Below are positions 23,967 through 37,200 of a stretch of 64,000 nt of DNA, one piece after another; position 1 is the first letter of the stretch; each line of letters starts with the position of its first letter. Origin of the DNA: Aquanectria penicillioides. Taxonomy: Eukaryota > Ascomycota > Sordariomycetes > Hypocreales > Nectriaceae. A program made the position numbers and the translations under genes. Under the pieces are notes generated by a model that worked only from the letters and a program-made list of their open reading frames with translations, was not told where the DNA came from and did no database searches. Where the stretch lies: assembly GCA_003415625.1 (NCBI GenBank), contig PYIU01000001.1, forward strand, positions 5,954,210 to 6,018,209, in the 5' to 3' direction.

Positions 23967-26190
23967 TTAGGCAGGAGTGGTGGGGAGAAGGAGATGGGAA
24001 CAAAACATGAGCTCAAGAGAGCGAGAGTCTGCCGGTGAGAATTGGGATCCTTCTTGGCGAGCTAAGATTGTATCATCTGCAACGTGGGTTAGCACCTCCA
24101 TTGGGGCGTGAATAGTGTAGAGACTTACAATCCAGGTCTAGACTTTGGAAATAGTTGGTCACAATTGGATCTTGGTCTGAGGTAGCCAACTTTCCATTGG
24201 CGTCGCGCAACGTTAGTGGAAGAGCCTTGCGGATGGCGAGAAGCATCTTTAGAAGGCCTGCTAGATTGCCACCCTGTTGAGTGAAAACGCTAGGATCTCG
24301 TTCAAGCGGCCACCCGGGGCGAAGGTGGTCCTGCTCCCAGGCCTTGAAAGCCCATGTTGACTTTTCAACGCAATTGAGGAAGATGAGGGCCGTGAGGAAC
24401 ACCTTAAAGTTGACCTTGACTTTGCTGTCCTGGAGCACTCGATGCATGCCACTGAGCAAGGCCTTGGAGGTGTTGTTGGCCTTCCTCTCAGCAGCAGCGT
24501 TCAGTTGCATGCAAATCATTGTATAGATGTCGGCATCGTTTTCGCTTTGAGCTTCCTTAATTCGTCTGGGTTCCTCTCCCTCAGTACTGGGCTTTTCAAT
24601 GATGTTCCACTGCCGCTCGCGGTCGATGCTTTCCACCAATCCCCAGAGCTCCAGAGACTTTCGGAGCAAGTCGTCTTCCCCTTCTTGCAGCTGTTGAATT
24701 GCAACTTCGAGAGTGACCCTCATGAATTTCGAGGGTTCACGTTCAATGAAGAGATGGAATACATCGCGCATGTAAGTCTCAACTTTGCTGGGAATGTCTT
24801 CTGCATCCTGGTCAATCATAATGACCTGATGAAACGCTTCTTTGCTTTGCCGAGCAGCAGCCTGCGTCTCGGTCGGCTCTAGAAGAGCTACCAAAGCTTC
24901 GAGCACAATAGTTTTGTCCGTCTCTGGGAAATGAGAGACCTCAATCACGGTGCCATTGTTCATCATCTGAAGCTGGCTTTTGAGTATGTTGATTCTGTTT
25001 TGGGACAAGACCACCTGGACTCCAGCAGAGTAGAGGTCAAGTTGCTCATGAAGCCTAGTGCGGACACAGCCAGTCCTCCAAACCCTTGGAGCCAAGACCT
25101 TCCGACAGGTGTCACATGGAGTCCCCTTGCCACAGTTCTTCCGTAGGATTCTGCAACGTATACAAGCGCCTATCTTTCGCACCTCCTGTACTTCCTTACG
25201 TCGAGCAGCTGTAAAACGGGACCGTGAATGACGTGGCCGCCCGTTAAAGTGGCCATCACCAGTATCCATGCGGATACCACCACGATTCATTTGGATCGGC
25301 GCGGGAGGGTGGTCATTGACGATAGAGACAGGAGAAGCGGTTGCTAAGTAGGTCATCTCGCCCCAAGGCTGGGATATACTGCCATCGGGAGTCTGGATAG
25401 GATCTGGAGAGACTTCGGCCGGAGGTGGAATTTCAACAGTCGGAGGCGGCGTGGAGGAGGGATTATCGTTCACTAGCTGCGGGTCAAGAAGGGACGGGTT
25501 CAATCGAGCGGCGGCGGCTACGGCAACGGAAATGTTGGAGGCGTCGGGGGAGGAGGCATTTCCAGGTAGGAATGCCTGTAGCCGCTCCTCAGGTGATAAT
25601 TCAGGTCCGGGAAGTGATGTCTGTACAACGTCTGATTATGAAGGTCAGCTAAATAATTCTGAGCCCGGGAGTAAAATCAACTCACTCTTATTGTTCTGTT
25701 GAACTCGATTCTCGTAGCTAACAGGAGGATTGTCGAGGGTGAATTGCTCTTGGAGTTCGAAGCGGTCACCCACTTGCTGTCCGTTGGCGGGGTTGGCGGG
25801 GTCATGCCCACCCTGAGCGTTCTGGCCACGATTGTTCTCATTAAGATCAACTTGACGTGAGGCCTCTGCAAGGGTTTCAAGAGCGCTCCATCCCTGCGGT
25901 AGATTGGGGATATCTGCGGGCTGCCCGTTTGCCTGCACATCGGGCGGGGGGCGGTCGGGAGCGGCTCTCGGGTTGGTGATGCCGTGCAACTCAAGGCAAG
26001 CACGCATGCGGTCTGACTCGGAGATGGCCGGGCATTTTTTCGTAATGTGGGTTGTCAAACTATCGATGCGACCCTTGGGAAAGTTCTCGCCGCATTGCTT
26101 GCACGTGTGCGGGTAGCGGTTGCTGTTGTCGTTGAGCTTGGGGCCGCGGACGAAATACTCGAGGATGAGGGGGTTAGGCTTTCGGCCCAT
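23967..26190 (-). CDS. Transcription factor with N-terminal BED-like finger and central Zn2Cys6 cluster
   Basis: Predicted 705-residue nuclear DNA-binding protein in three exons: 26190-25686, 25631-24129 and 24076-23967; both junctions are phase 1. Residues 26-55 carry a BED-type finger (Cys30, Cys33, His48, Cys53; CX2CX14HX4C). Residues about 325-357 carry six cysteines in a fungal zinc-cluster order (CX2CX6CX5CX2CX12C) inside a basic region beginning RRKEVQEVRKIGACIRCR. The last spacing is longer than the usual six to nine residues. Between them lies a Pro/Asn/Gln-rich linker. The C-terminal half is helical and resembles the regulatory region of such proteins but matches no named family I can identify. 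The short last exon adds about 36 residues after a GTAAGT donor. Having both finger types in one protein is uncommon. Target genes are unknown. Confidence 0.82.
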
Positions 26191-26991
26191 TACGTGTCAG
26201 AGGAGGGTGTTGCAAGCACGTGGCCTGCAACCTCTTTCGACGAGGCGTTAGGTCGGTTGGCGTGGCCGGGAACCCTGTGTGAGAGGTCTGGTCGCGATGC
26301 AACGGCCAGGACTCTCGAGACGTAGGGCTGGTGGGATTTGGTGATGGCTTCGCCGTGGCCATGATTCTGCCCTCGTTGACCGACAAAATTCTCACACCGC
26401 CTGTCAATCTCGGCGTTTAGATATTCCGGAATCTCCGCTAGCTGCTGGTTGGCTTAAATTCTCCGAAAGTTCGAACAACTCGACATGTCCATTTCTAACC
26501 GATTAAGTAGAAAAATTAGATTGAAAAGAAATCAAGGGTTTGTGTTAAGTGCAATGCGGTCATATTTCAATATTCTCAAGGCCTATCTTGAAAAACATTA
26601 ACACTGAAGAGAAGCGAAGAAAAGACATGCTCTCAAATATGTGTACCTTTGGAGTGATCCATGTACCATATGTACTGCAATGCCCCAATATCATTTTCAC
26701 TGAAAGTACTAGGGTTGTTGATGAAGCTAATACATTGTTCTTAGTCTGATATTCAGGACAGAAATTTCATCTCACTTCCATATCAAGTACACCGATCTGG
26801 TTATTGACCAACTCAAACCCATTCTCCCTACTTTCATCGTGAATTGGGTATGAAATTGAGCCATTAGTATCACGTGAATCTGAATCCCTCAAACTACTGA
26901 CAAGCTAGTTTAGTTTTTTTTTTGAGGGGGGTAAAAAAAAATACCCCACCATCACTCTTTAGCCACAAATACATCACAGTTGCTCTCAGTT
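26191..26991. other. Shared promoter region of the BED/zinc-cluster gene and the methyltransferase
   Basis: Divergent leaders, 0.8 kb. The methyltransferase side (26480-26990) is AT-rich with T and A runs around 26915-26942. Short frames have no features. No regulatory motif could be assigned. Confidence 0.45.
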
Positions 26992-27786
26992 ATGACAATC
27001 CAAGAGGACATGGCCCTTGGCCGCTCTGATTATTGGGATAGTCGATATGCCAAATCAGATGGAAATGACCCAACCCACGAATGGTTTCGCTCTTTCTCAG
27101 ATCTTGAACCCTTTTTTCAGGAGAACCTGTTTGAATCGCAGGGTGCTAAGGTCGAGGATGACCCTGTCATCTTACACTTGGGGTCTGGAGACAGTGTCAG
27201 TAGCCATCTTTCAACTACGGATCAGCAATATGACAGACTACTCAGCCTTGGCGCTGATGCTCGGTGGATATACTAACAACTAGCTTGCGTAGGTCATTCC
27301 TAGTGAATTGGCAACTCGCGGTTACAAGCGACAGCTGTGTGTCGACTTCTCTCCCATTGTGGTCGAATTCATGACTGAACGTCATGCCAAGATAAAGGGT
27401 ATCGAGTGGAAGCTCGCTGATGTACGCAACATGGTAGATATTTCTGGCAAATCTATCGACGTTGCTTTTGATAAGGGGACTCTGGATGCCATGATCTATG
27501 GTAGTCCCTGGACCCCCCCTGACGAGGTCAAGGATAACACCAGCAGGTACATGAAGGATGTATGCTTTGTTATATCTAAAATGGATATATAGAGGATGGC
27601 TGACAAATCTTCAAGGTTCATCGAGCACTGAAAGATGATGGTTTCTTTCTCTACATAACCTTTCGACAGCCTCACTTCATCCAGCCACTATTGAACCCGG
27701 ATAATATCTGGGATCTCGATATGCAGATCTTGGGAGGCCCCGGTTCTTTCGACTACTACGGATATATTCTGAAGAAGAATAAATAA
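26992..27786 (+). CDS. SAM-dependent methyltransferase, EEF1AKMT4/METTL13-N-like
   Basis: Predicted 213-residue class I methyltransferase in three exons: 26992-27195, 27293-27559 and 27616-27786, all phase 0. The first intron has a perfect TACTAAC branch point. The N-terminus YWDSRYAKSDGNDPTHEWF is the usual opening of this family. Motif I is VILHLGSGDSVIPSEL, with the first intron inside it. The acidic ribose-binding residue follows in QLCVDFSPIVVEFM, and the downstream motif is VAFDKGTLDAMIYG. The end FLYITFRQPHFIQPLL...YYGYILKK is typical of fungal members. The human relative EEF1AKMT4 methylates a lysine of eEF1A; the same role is possible here but not shown by sequence. The ATG at 26992 opens the frame; a TTG twelve bases upstream is less likely. 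Confidence 0.85.
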
Positions 27787-28493
27787 TCGTTCGTTCCCTT
27801 GCGCACGGTAAGCCGCAATCCAAGTACTTGGATAAGAAGGCATCATCCTCCTTTTGGTAACCTTAGACATGGGGGATCACAATCATCGCTCTTGAAATCA
27901 GCCTGGGACTTCTCGTGCGATACTAGATACTGGAGTTTATGGCTTACGGCCCATTTAAGATGGGTATCATTATTTACATATGTTAGAGCAACACTCGGCC
28001 ATTTAGACAACATTCAATCTCTTTCTCTTGGATAACACTGACTCGGCGAAGTTTATTTTTCCAAATTTACAACAGCGGAAAGATAGTAGAAAGCCGCAAT
28101 TGCACCAATGCAAGCGATATTTCGATTGATACATTATGATCCCTACTAATAACAAATGATGTGTCAATGCAAGGTCTAAGTGTTAGTTTGCTCGTTGTGA
28201 ATTTGTTTTGCTCGGCGTGCAAAATGTGGCCGAGTTATCGAACTACCCTATATCGAAACATTAGGGAGTTGTCTGGTGTTCGCACTTTCAACCCATGTTG
28301 ACTTTGAGGACGGCCGTGATATGGTAACAAGTTCGTATTGAGAACAATCCCCAGCCTCAAATGTATGAATACAATCTAAGCCTAGTTTCGCAATAAAAAT
28401 ACAGAGCAGCCATGAACACCTCGCTATGCCTCTAAGTCGACACCAGGACGTAGTAGAGTAAACATATATGGAACCATCATCTTTCACGCAGAT
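27787..28493. other. Intergenic stretch between convergent genes
   Basis: 3' flanks of the methyltransferase and the DUF300 gene. AT-rich, no frame with domain features. Confidence 0.5.
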
Positions 28494-30373
28494 TCACCTA
28501 GATTCCTCGTCTCGTCCCCAGACGTTACGAAACTCGTCGTCATCTACCACCTGGTATCTTGATGTGTGATCTTCCTCCTGTGCATGATCATATGCACCAC
28601 TATTCCATTCATTTGCCCCCTGGTTGACTGGGCTGTGAGCGCCGTCATAACCATGGCTCGGTGCTGGTTCGGCATCAAGGGCACTGTGAAGATCAGACTT
28701 TGTTGCATCCGGCTCTTCCGGCTTCACATCCTTTTTGGCCTTCTTCTTCTTCTTCTTAATGGCAACGACAGTTTCGGGCTCGACGACTTTTTGTTTACCC
28801 TTCCTGGTGGATGTTCTCGCTGACGATCCTGCAGTTACCGGTGATCTAATTGAGGATGGCGTTAAGCCGGGAGATCTGGTTCCAAAGCTTGCTGCGGAGC
28901 GATATCGTTCTCTAAGTGGCTCACTAGCTGTAATTACGGGGTACTGTTGCTCATGGTTAGCGGTAATCTCTCCCACGATAACGGATTACTTACGTTCCAA
29001 TCCCCATATTCCAACTCTCGCGCCATGTCGTACAAGCGATCCTCATCTGGGTCTATTTGAGGCTCGTCGAACGTGCCGTGAATGTTTTCATTGATTTGAT
29101 CAGGGCGATTTGAACTTGTTTCTCCATTTGAATTCAGAAGTGGCGTTGTACTGTTGATTTCGCCAGGTTTGGGGATCCAATATTTCCCTTTACCACCACG
29201 TTGATAGCGCATTCCCTCCTTGAGTCTGGCAAGTCTCGAGCGAGAGTCCTCATGGGCCATGACTTTGTCCCCTGAATCAAACACCCTATATCCGTAGCTG
29301 TCTCCTTGAAATGTGATTTTGGAATCTTCAATCAGATCCCGGACACCAAATGCATCGCGGAATGCATAGTTCAAGGGCATCCGGGCAGAGAGAATGCTAT
29401 TATCGGCAAAATCATGCCACGAGAATGCATACCAATGGGCCACGGCAAATATAGGCATCTCGACGCAAATCAGAGCATCCTGAATGGCTGCCGCAATGTT
29501 GTCTGGCGTATAACCTTCAACATCATCGGGAATAGCTTTGATCCAGACCAGGATAGACAAGAAGAATCCTTGCCAATAGGACGCAAAAATGATGAGTTTG
29601 ACGCACAAGAACTTGGGGATTGGTCTGAACGGCATAAGATCGTGATTCATGCACACCCAGAAAAGTCCAAGTGAGTACAGACTGACGGTAACACTGATGT
29701 TGTAGATGATGCCACTCCAGAAGTAGCCAGAGCTCAGTCCAATATACCCTTCCTGGTATGTTCCGGTGGCCTTCATGATGACAGCAGCAATGGCCAGAAT
29801 AGGCTTCAACCAAGCATATTGAAGAATGCCACGTTTGATGGCCAGAAAAGTATAAGGATCTGAAATATCGACCTTGGACAACACATGATCCATTGGCCAC
29901 AGATGGTGAACAGGCGCTCTGCCGTGGGTCATTATAATCAGAGCTCGTTCGCCGCCAAGGTAGTTGATAAGAAGCTGGAAGAAGGTGTAGATTGTAAAAG
30001 CCTCATAAATGTCGCGAATCGGGTCGAGAAATGCTGCAGCTTTGAGGGAGATCATACTCGTCCAGGATGAAATCGAATATATAGGGACCATGAGAAGGAT
30101 TCGGACTACATATCGCTGAAGAAGGGGCTTTCGATAGTTTTTCGCTTGAAGAAAGATGGAGCTGTATTGTGTCAAGAAGTTAGTAAAAACGGGTAGCTTG
30201 GTAGATTGCGACACTCTCTGAGGCCCTTACACAATAGACATAATGGTCGCTATCAAGGACGCGACTCCAGATACAAGCGTGGTGGCGTTTGTGAGCTTCT
30301 GGCCGGTGCCACCGTCCGACATGGTACCGGCGAAGCTCTCCATTGCGACGAATAGCCTGGAGGGAGAGGCCAT
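28494..30373 (-). CDS. DUF300 / TMEM184-Ost-alpha-like multipass membrane protein
   Basis: Predicted 586 residues in three exons: 30373-30231, 30161-28994 and 28943-28494. The ATG at 30373 is the first after an in-frame stop; in-frame ATGs at 30343 and 30322 are alternatives. About seven hydrophobic segments span residues 20-330. The conserved family stretch is IRDIYEAFTIYTFFQLLINYLGGER, which is the hallmark of the organic solute transporter alpha / TMEM184 group. A second landmark is MPIFAVAHWYAFSWHDFAD. After residue about 350 the protein is hydrophilic, with a Lys-rich patch (VVAIKKKKKKAKK) and acidic C-terminal sequence. The last junction is placed at CAACAG before TACCCC because it keeps frame and follows a GCTAAC branch point. 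Fungal members are poorly studied; vacuolar or endomembrane location and solute or lipid transport are inferences. Divergent from csf1. Confidence 0.87.
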
Positions 30374-31230
30374 GGATTATTCAAACAGCTCGTCAGAGCG
30401 TCTTAGTTCATGGTTGAGGGTCGAGAAGTTGGGTAGGAAGCGGTAGCGAAAGGGGCAAAGGGCGTTTGAGGAGCTTCGAGTGATGACGTGGGCGCTGGGA
30501 GCTCGATGCCGACAGATCGCGATGACGCCGACACCAGTGGGATCCGGAGAGCGCTGGGGGTCGCGGGCGCTTTTGTTGGATCTGGGCAGTCACTGGCTGG
30601 GACTCTGTGGCCAGGTGCCAGATTCAAGTCAGATGCCAGATGCCGGATGATGTATTTCGCAGCCTGGAGTCGGGAGGACGGAATTATGGTTCATGCGCCA
30701 CTTGCGCGACTACCGTACCCAAGTTGCCTGGCGAGAGCTAGCAAGATGAAGGTTGCACGCAAGAGCTTAGCGGCCCCGTGGTTCGTCCTTGGCGGGCACC
30801 CGGGGGCCTGACGCGGCTGCGTTTAGGGGGTGGGTCGCTCCGACTAAGCTCCCTATAGGGGACGAGAAAGCCGCAGAGCACCGGCGCAGCGAATTCGGCC
30901 AGGTTTATAGCGCACTTGTTGTGCACCCGTAGCGCTATTAGAGGTGGCACCCGCGGGGACCCTTGTATCTAGTCCTATTTGGTCGGCTAGGCCCGTGGCC
31001 GAGCAACCTACTGCAGGGGATGGGACGGTGAGCATCTCAACCGCGTCGCGAGCCGGCATTTCCATGACCTGACAGCTCCTGACCGACTCTCGACGAACGA
31101 GCATGCTTCGCACGCGGACCTTGGCTATTCGTCCTTTGTGCGCGACTGTTTCAATGCCATCGACCCTGCGATCCCGATGACGTGACGCCTGTTTCGGTCA
31201 GCCCATAGAGCTGCGGGAGCACTATCCATC
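30374..31230. other. Shared promoter region of the DUF300 gene and csf1
   Basis: 857 bases between two divergent start codons, GC-rich in the middle. Short frames on both strands are featureless. No TATA box assigned. Confidence 0.5.
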
Positions 31231-34200
31231 ATGAATACCTCCTTGTCAGGTTTCGACAATGTCCTGACACCCAGAGACAGCCCAAGTCCACAATTCAACT
31301 AGTTCGTTGCACCTCTCATGCTGGCCTCTTCTGGATAGCAACTAACTTGGTTCTTGGTACAGTGAATTCCTCATCTTCGTTGCCCTGTGCGGCATCCTCG
31401 CCGTCCTCTTTCTCCTCTACTTCAACCGACTCTTCGCCTCCGTAGTCTCTTACGGTATTCGAGCCTGGACTTGGCACCAATACCGAGTATACATCGATAT
31501 TAGTGCCATCCAAATATCTCTTCTTGGAGGCAGAGTCTTCTTCACTGGACTACGGTATCATGGTGCAAACGAGACCTTCATGGTCCAGCATGGCTATATA
31601 ACCTGGCGCTACTGGTTACGCCGAGTTCGGGATGCAGACATAATCAACACTCGCAAGTCCGAGGATGACCCTGGAGGAGTCGACCAAGTAAACAACGCGC
31701 AGCTTCCATCCCGCATCCGTGTCGACTTGATTGGATTGGAGTGGTTTGTCTATAACCGAAGCCCAGCCTACGATGGAATCCTCCGCGGCCTCACCGAACA
31801 AATCGACCCGAACTCGGGCTCAAGTGGATTATCAGAAAACGATGGTGCTAACCTAAGATCACGAGGGCCGAAAAGACAGAGAGGCCCAGACGATGAACCT
31901 GGGGGATTAGGTCAGGATACCCAAGGATCGGATGAGAAACAAGGCTCCAGTGATCATGGGAGATTTGCCTACACGCGGTCTAACACTGGTTTCGGGAGTG
32001 CTGATGATAATGATCAACCTAGTAACCCATGCGATGCTGAGTTGCCATTCATGATACAATTGTTTCCCGTTCACATCGAATGCCACAAAGCCGCTGTGGT
32101 GATGGGGAATGAGAACACCAAGGCTATTCTTGTGGCTAAAGCAGATTCCATATCCGTTGACGTGGATGCTTCGGAAACATCAACCCCCGACCCTTACCGA
32201 CAAACCTTCAAGATTCAATTCAAGCACCCTGTGATAGAAATGAAGGACAATGAAGATTTCAAGGAGGACCAGGTTGCTCGCGCAACACGCGATCGAAACA
32301 ACATCGAACGCCAAGAAGCTATCCCCAAGCGGTCCCTGTTCCGTCATCATCGCCGCAGAGCCCTCAACTCTCTCCGAAACCTGGTACCCTACTGGCGAAG
32401 ATCTGTGGAATCATTTTCCACCGACTCTCGAAGTAGAGCCGGTACTGCTGCGTCGCAGATCCCTGGCGTTAGTCAGTGGCAAGGTTTGACTCGATATTTG
32501 GACGACCGTGATCAAGATGACCGGGCTCGCTGGACATCGGTCGAGTATGCCGCTGTATCGACTGTCCTTGACAGCCCCGAAGCAACCTTGACTGTGTACT
32601 GGGACGCCGTTGGCAAAATCACTCAATCAATGAAATATCGGAAAGATCTTGCCTTCCCTCTCAATATCAACGGCGCCGAGCCACCAGCTTGGGGTATGAA
32701 TTTCTCAATCAAAGGTGGAACGATGAACTACGGTCCCTGGGCAGATCGCCAGCGTGCTGATTTACAACGGTTTTTCTTTCCGGGTCTCTGCAAGGATGTT
32801 ACGCCAGCCCGACCATTAGAGCCCGGTTCTTGGAGAGTTCCTACCAAGTTCAAATTGTACGTTGAAATGGATGACACCGTCACTTTGAGGGTTCCTATTA
32901 GGGAGGAGTCCAAGAACTGGCGCTGGCGCGGCAAGGAACCCCAGATGAGACATCCGAAGCCTCCCACCAAACGTAAACAAAGAAACCGGGCAAAAAAGAA
33001 TAGCAAGGGTGATGCAACTCAGCTGCGTCCTGCCGGCTGGCTGGAAGTGAAGCTTCCTGCGAATTCTACCGTCAAATTCAACATGGATATGCTTGCTAGT
33101 CCATCAGGCTATACGACAAAGCTTGATGTGAACCTACCTAGCTCAGAGCTGTGGAGCAGTGTCAATCATGATCTCCTCTGGCGATCAGGGGCCCAGCGAA
33201 TATCCTGCGACCTTTCAAACCCAATATCTTGGAACGGACTGAGAAATTGGTACTTCAACATCCACAGTGACAAAATGGAGTTGTTTATCTTGCGAGATCA
33301 CGTCTTCCTCATTGTTGACTTGGTCAATGACTGGACGAATGGGCCACCGCCAGATTACCTCGTATTCACACCCTTCAAATATCACATCAACCTCGACTTT
33401 CAATCCCTAAAACTTTACCTGAATATCAACGAGGCCAATATTATCGACAAAGCAACGGTGATCCATGACAACACATATCTCATCATCTCGAGCCCTAGCC
33501 TCACAGCCGAATTGTGTATCCCGGTTGACACCTTTCGACCCAGTAAAAACTCAATTCCCTTCGACGTGCGTACAGATTCTTTGGACCTAAACCTACAAGT
33601 TCCAGAATGGAACACCCAAGCTGCCTTTCTACAATCTCGCGAGCTAGCCCACATCGAGGGACTAGGTGTCGACGGAGCTTATCACTATAATGCAACGACT
33701 TCGTCAGCAAATACTGATACACTCATTCTAAACGTCCGTGGGCAATCTCCCTACGTGTACTTGTATGGGTTCCTCATTCGTTACGTCATATTGCTGAAGG
33801 ACAACTACTTTGGTGATTACGTTCACTTTCGAACTCTGGACGAATACCAAGAACAGCTCCAACTGAAGAAAAAGAACCCAGATGCAGAAACCACCAACCG
33901 CCCGCCGCACAAAAAATCCAACGATATGGATGTTGTCCTGGGCGTGAAGGTGGATGATCTTCGAGTCATGTTGCCAACGAATCTCTACTCTGCCGACCGC
34001 TTCATCCAAGGTGAACTGGCCAGTGTTTCCGTGGACATGCGATTCACAAACTACTTCATGGAATTTGAAATTGAAGTCAGCCCTGTGAGTGTATCATTGG
34101 GATCCTTGGGAGGAGAGTTAGACTCCCCCGGAATGTCATCATCCAGCACACAGCTGTTCATTGATGGCCTGCGTATATTCGGCCACAAACTTTTGGGCCT

Positions 34201-37200
34201 TCCGCCGACAGAGCCGGCATACTTGTGCAACTATGACATTGCAGTTGGGGCTGTCAGTGGAGAATGCACCTCGGATTTCCTCATGGCGTTGGTTAGAGGG
34301 GCAAAGGGCTTCATCTTCACTTTCGATGACAATGAAAACGCCCTCGTCCCTTATTCGTCCCAGGTATTCCACGATATTACCTTTGCACGAATCAATGTCG
34401 CCTCTGTCAGCGTTTGGCTTCATGCAGACGAAGCAGCTTTCCTCGTATCAACCGACGCTATCAGCGTCAACTATAATGATTGGGCTCGTTCGCATTACTC
34501 CAAACGAGCAAACATCGATGTCCCGAATATCCAGGTCTCATGTGTTAACGCTGAATCTGCCGCGAGACAGAAGTCAAGGCATCATCACCCTGTTGAGACA
34601 GAAGCATACTTGCGAACCGCCGTTCACCTTGCGGTTGTTGGGCGAAAGGTTCACTTTGCCGACCAGAGAAAGTTACAACAAGACTTGGTGCAGAGAGAAG
34701 ACCAAAGGACTCACCGAACGGAATTTCTCTTGCTTCCAGACTACTTGGATGAGCTGATCCCAGAGGTGATGGACCCTCCTGCTCAATGCGCTCCTCCACC
34801 TCCGCATCCTGCTGCCACTGTTGATGAGGATGCCGAAGCCATTTCCTACAGGACAATGTCCTCTCGCAGATCACGAGGCCTCAGCCACAAAAGTTCGTTT
34901 CTTTCCCTTGCTGGCTCGGGCACGAGTAGCGTACGAAGGAATCCAAGCCAGCGCCCGTCTCCCTCCAAGTCCAAGCCCGGCAGTCATCTTGATCCTCGAT
35001 CTGTCTCGGCAGAATACAGGCCATCTCTTAAACAAAAAGGGTCTCAAGGATCCTTTGGACGCATTTCCGTCGGTGAACATACGATTAGGGAGAACCTTGC
35101 TCATTCTTCTGTTGCCTTTTCGAGCCAATATGTTGCACCTCACTTCCCACTGCAAGGCGTCCATCCAAGCACTGACGAGGTCCCGTTCCAGAGCATTGAA
35201 GAGAGTGACGAAGATGACCTGTTCAAAATGCCCAATGCCGGACTGGAAGACATTGACCCTGACAGCATCAGTGCAGACCATCCTTACATGAGCCTCATGA
35301 TAGAATTCCCTTCTGGGGTTTCTGCTTTCGCTAATCCAACCTCAATTCGATATGCAGCCTCTCTTTTGGACGCGTTGCAGCCAACTGAACCCGAAGATCT
35401 TCTGGATTCATTTCAAGTCAGCGCTATGACGGATCTTTTTGACCTCCAAAAAGAACGTGGGACCAAGGGGAAGATCAAGGACATACTGGTTAGGGTGCCG
35501 AAAGCCAACTTGCGTATTCTAAACTCATCGGGCCCTGAAACGTCAGACTCATCCCGAGACGAGCAAGACCAGTATGACTTTACAATTTCAAAGGTGGCTC
35601 TAGTTGTTCGAAGCACTACAAACTGGGAAGATCCTTTCAAAGCAGAGACGTGGAATACGAAGACGTCCCTCCACTTGAGGTTAGGTTCGGCAGAGGTTTC
35701 GGCATCTGAGCGTCTGTCTTCCTTACAAGAGCCCCAGGCAGCTGTGATGGCCCAAATTGATGATGTTGTCGTATCAGTTGGTGCTAAAGAAGTCCGATAC
35801 ATTGATGCCGACATCGGTTCAGTGGTCGGTAGCACAGCTTCAGGAAAAATCGAATACTTGGCCTCTCTGATTCATCGCACCGGTACTGTTGCTACTGAAC
35901 TCGCAGAGCTACTTTCCGAGACTCTGGGGAAGCACCGATGCTGCAAAAGATATTTCACGTATCGTCTCCTTCAAGAGGGCTATGCGACCAACGATCCATC
36001 TTTCCTGGTCCGTCCTTCGGCTGTCCTTCGCTCAGCTGATGATCATATTCGAACATACGATTCTTGGAAGCTAGCAATGCGACTGCGACAAATATGGACG
36101 TCCATGGACTATTATTCCAGATCCCAACTCACTCAACAATGCTGGGAGGGCTCTCTAGAGATGCCCGAAAACGCCGCGCAGTTTGTAGTCGAGGCGTTCC
36201 AGGGATGGCGCAGCTGGGACCTAGAGAATGTTACCCACTCTATATTTCTGAAGGATATTTTCGGCCAGATAGGAGATCCAGTCTCCAAGGCCACTGACCA
36301 TATACCATTCCTTGGTGCTTGCCGACTTGGCGAAATCCAATTTATACTTGATCCGGGCCCCAAACAAAACAAGATTGGCTTTGTCGAGTTGGCTGCCAGA
36401 ATTGACCAACAAGAATCAGATCTTCCAGAGGATCTGGTGGGAGCCGAAACACCGAGCAAGCCGTTGACAATTTTGAACCTCTGTTGTTCAGAGGCCGCTA
36501 TCAACCTGAACTGGGAACTGTGTGAGCTAGCGGACGACATTTTGCGGCTATACACGAAGACCCGTGGCCAGGCCAAGTCTATCCCCAAGGTTCTTCCTAA
36601 GCTGGAGCCAAAATTGAAACCAATCCAAGGACCGAGAGCTTTCCCCCCCGTTCACCTCGTACTCGAGGTTACAAGGGGATCTATCGAACTAGAAACGATC
36701 AACCTTAACGCAAAAGCCCTGAGCCATGGGCTGAAATCGTCTGTCCTCCTTCACTCTGGCCCTTCTGGATCGAATTCTGTCAATCTCATGCTGAACTGCA
36801 ATGCCATTACCTCAACCTTGCATAGCAACTCGCATTTATTGGGCATGTCTCAGCTTCTGGAACCAAGCATGTTTTCTTCTTACGAAGCCCAGAACACTGA
36901 TGACACATCGAGCCATACATTGAAGGCGACTGCTAGCAGTACAAAGTTGACCTTCGCAGTCAAGGAGGACCCGATCGGACTTATGGAGGTTGCTGATCTT
37001 CTATTCCGTGACGAGATTACACAGCTTTATCGCCTCAAAAACCAGCTTGGAATTTCCCCGAAGCCAAAACAACACAGGGAACTGAAGAGAATGTCGGAGC
37101 GTCTTTCCAGTGTCAGAGTCAACATTGCCATGTTTTTGGACCAATACAGTGTTTCTATTCCTTTCCTCCAGTCATTAACCTACAAAATTACTGGAACTGT

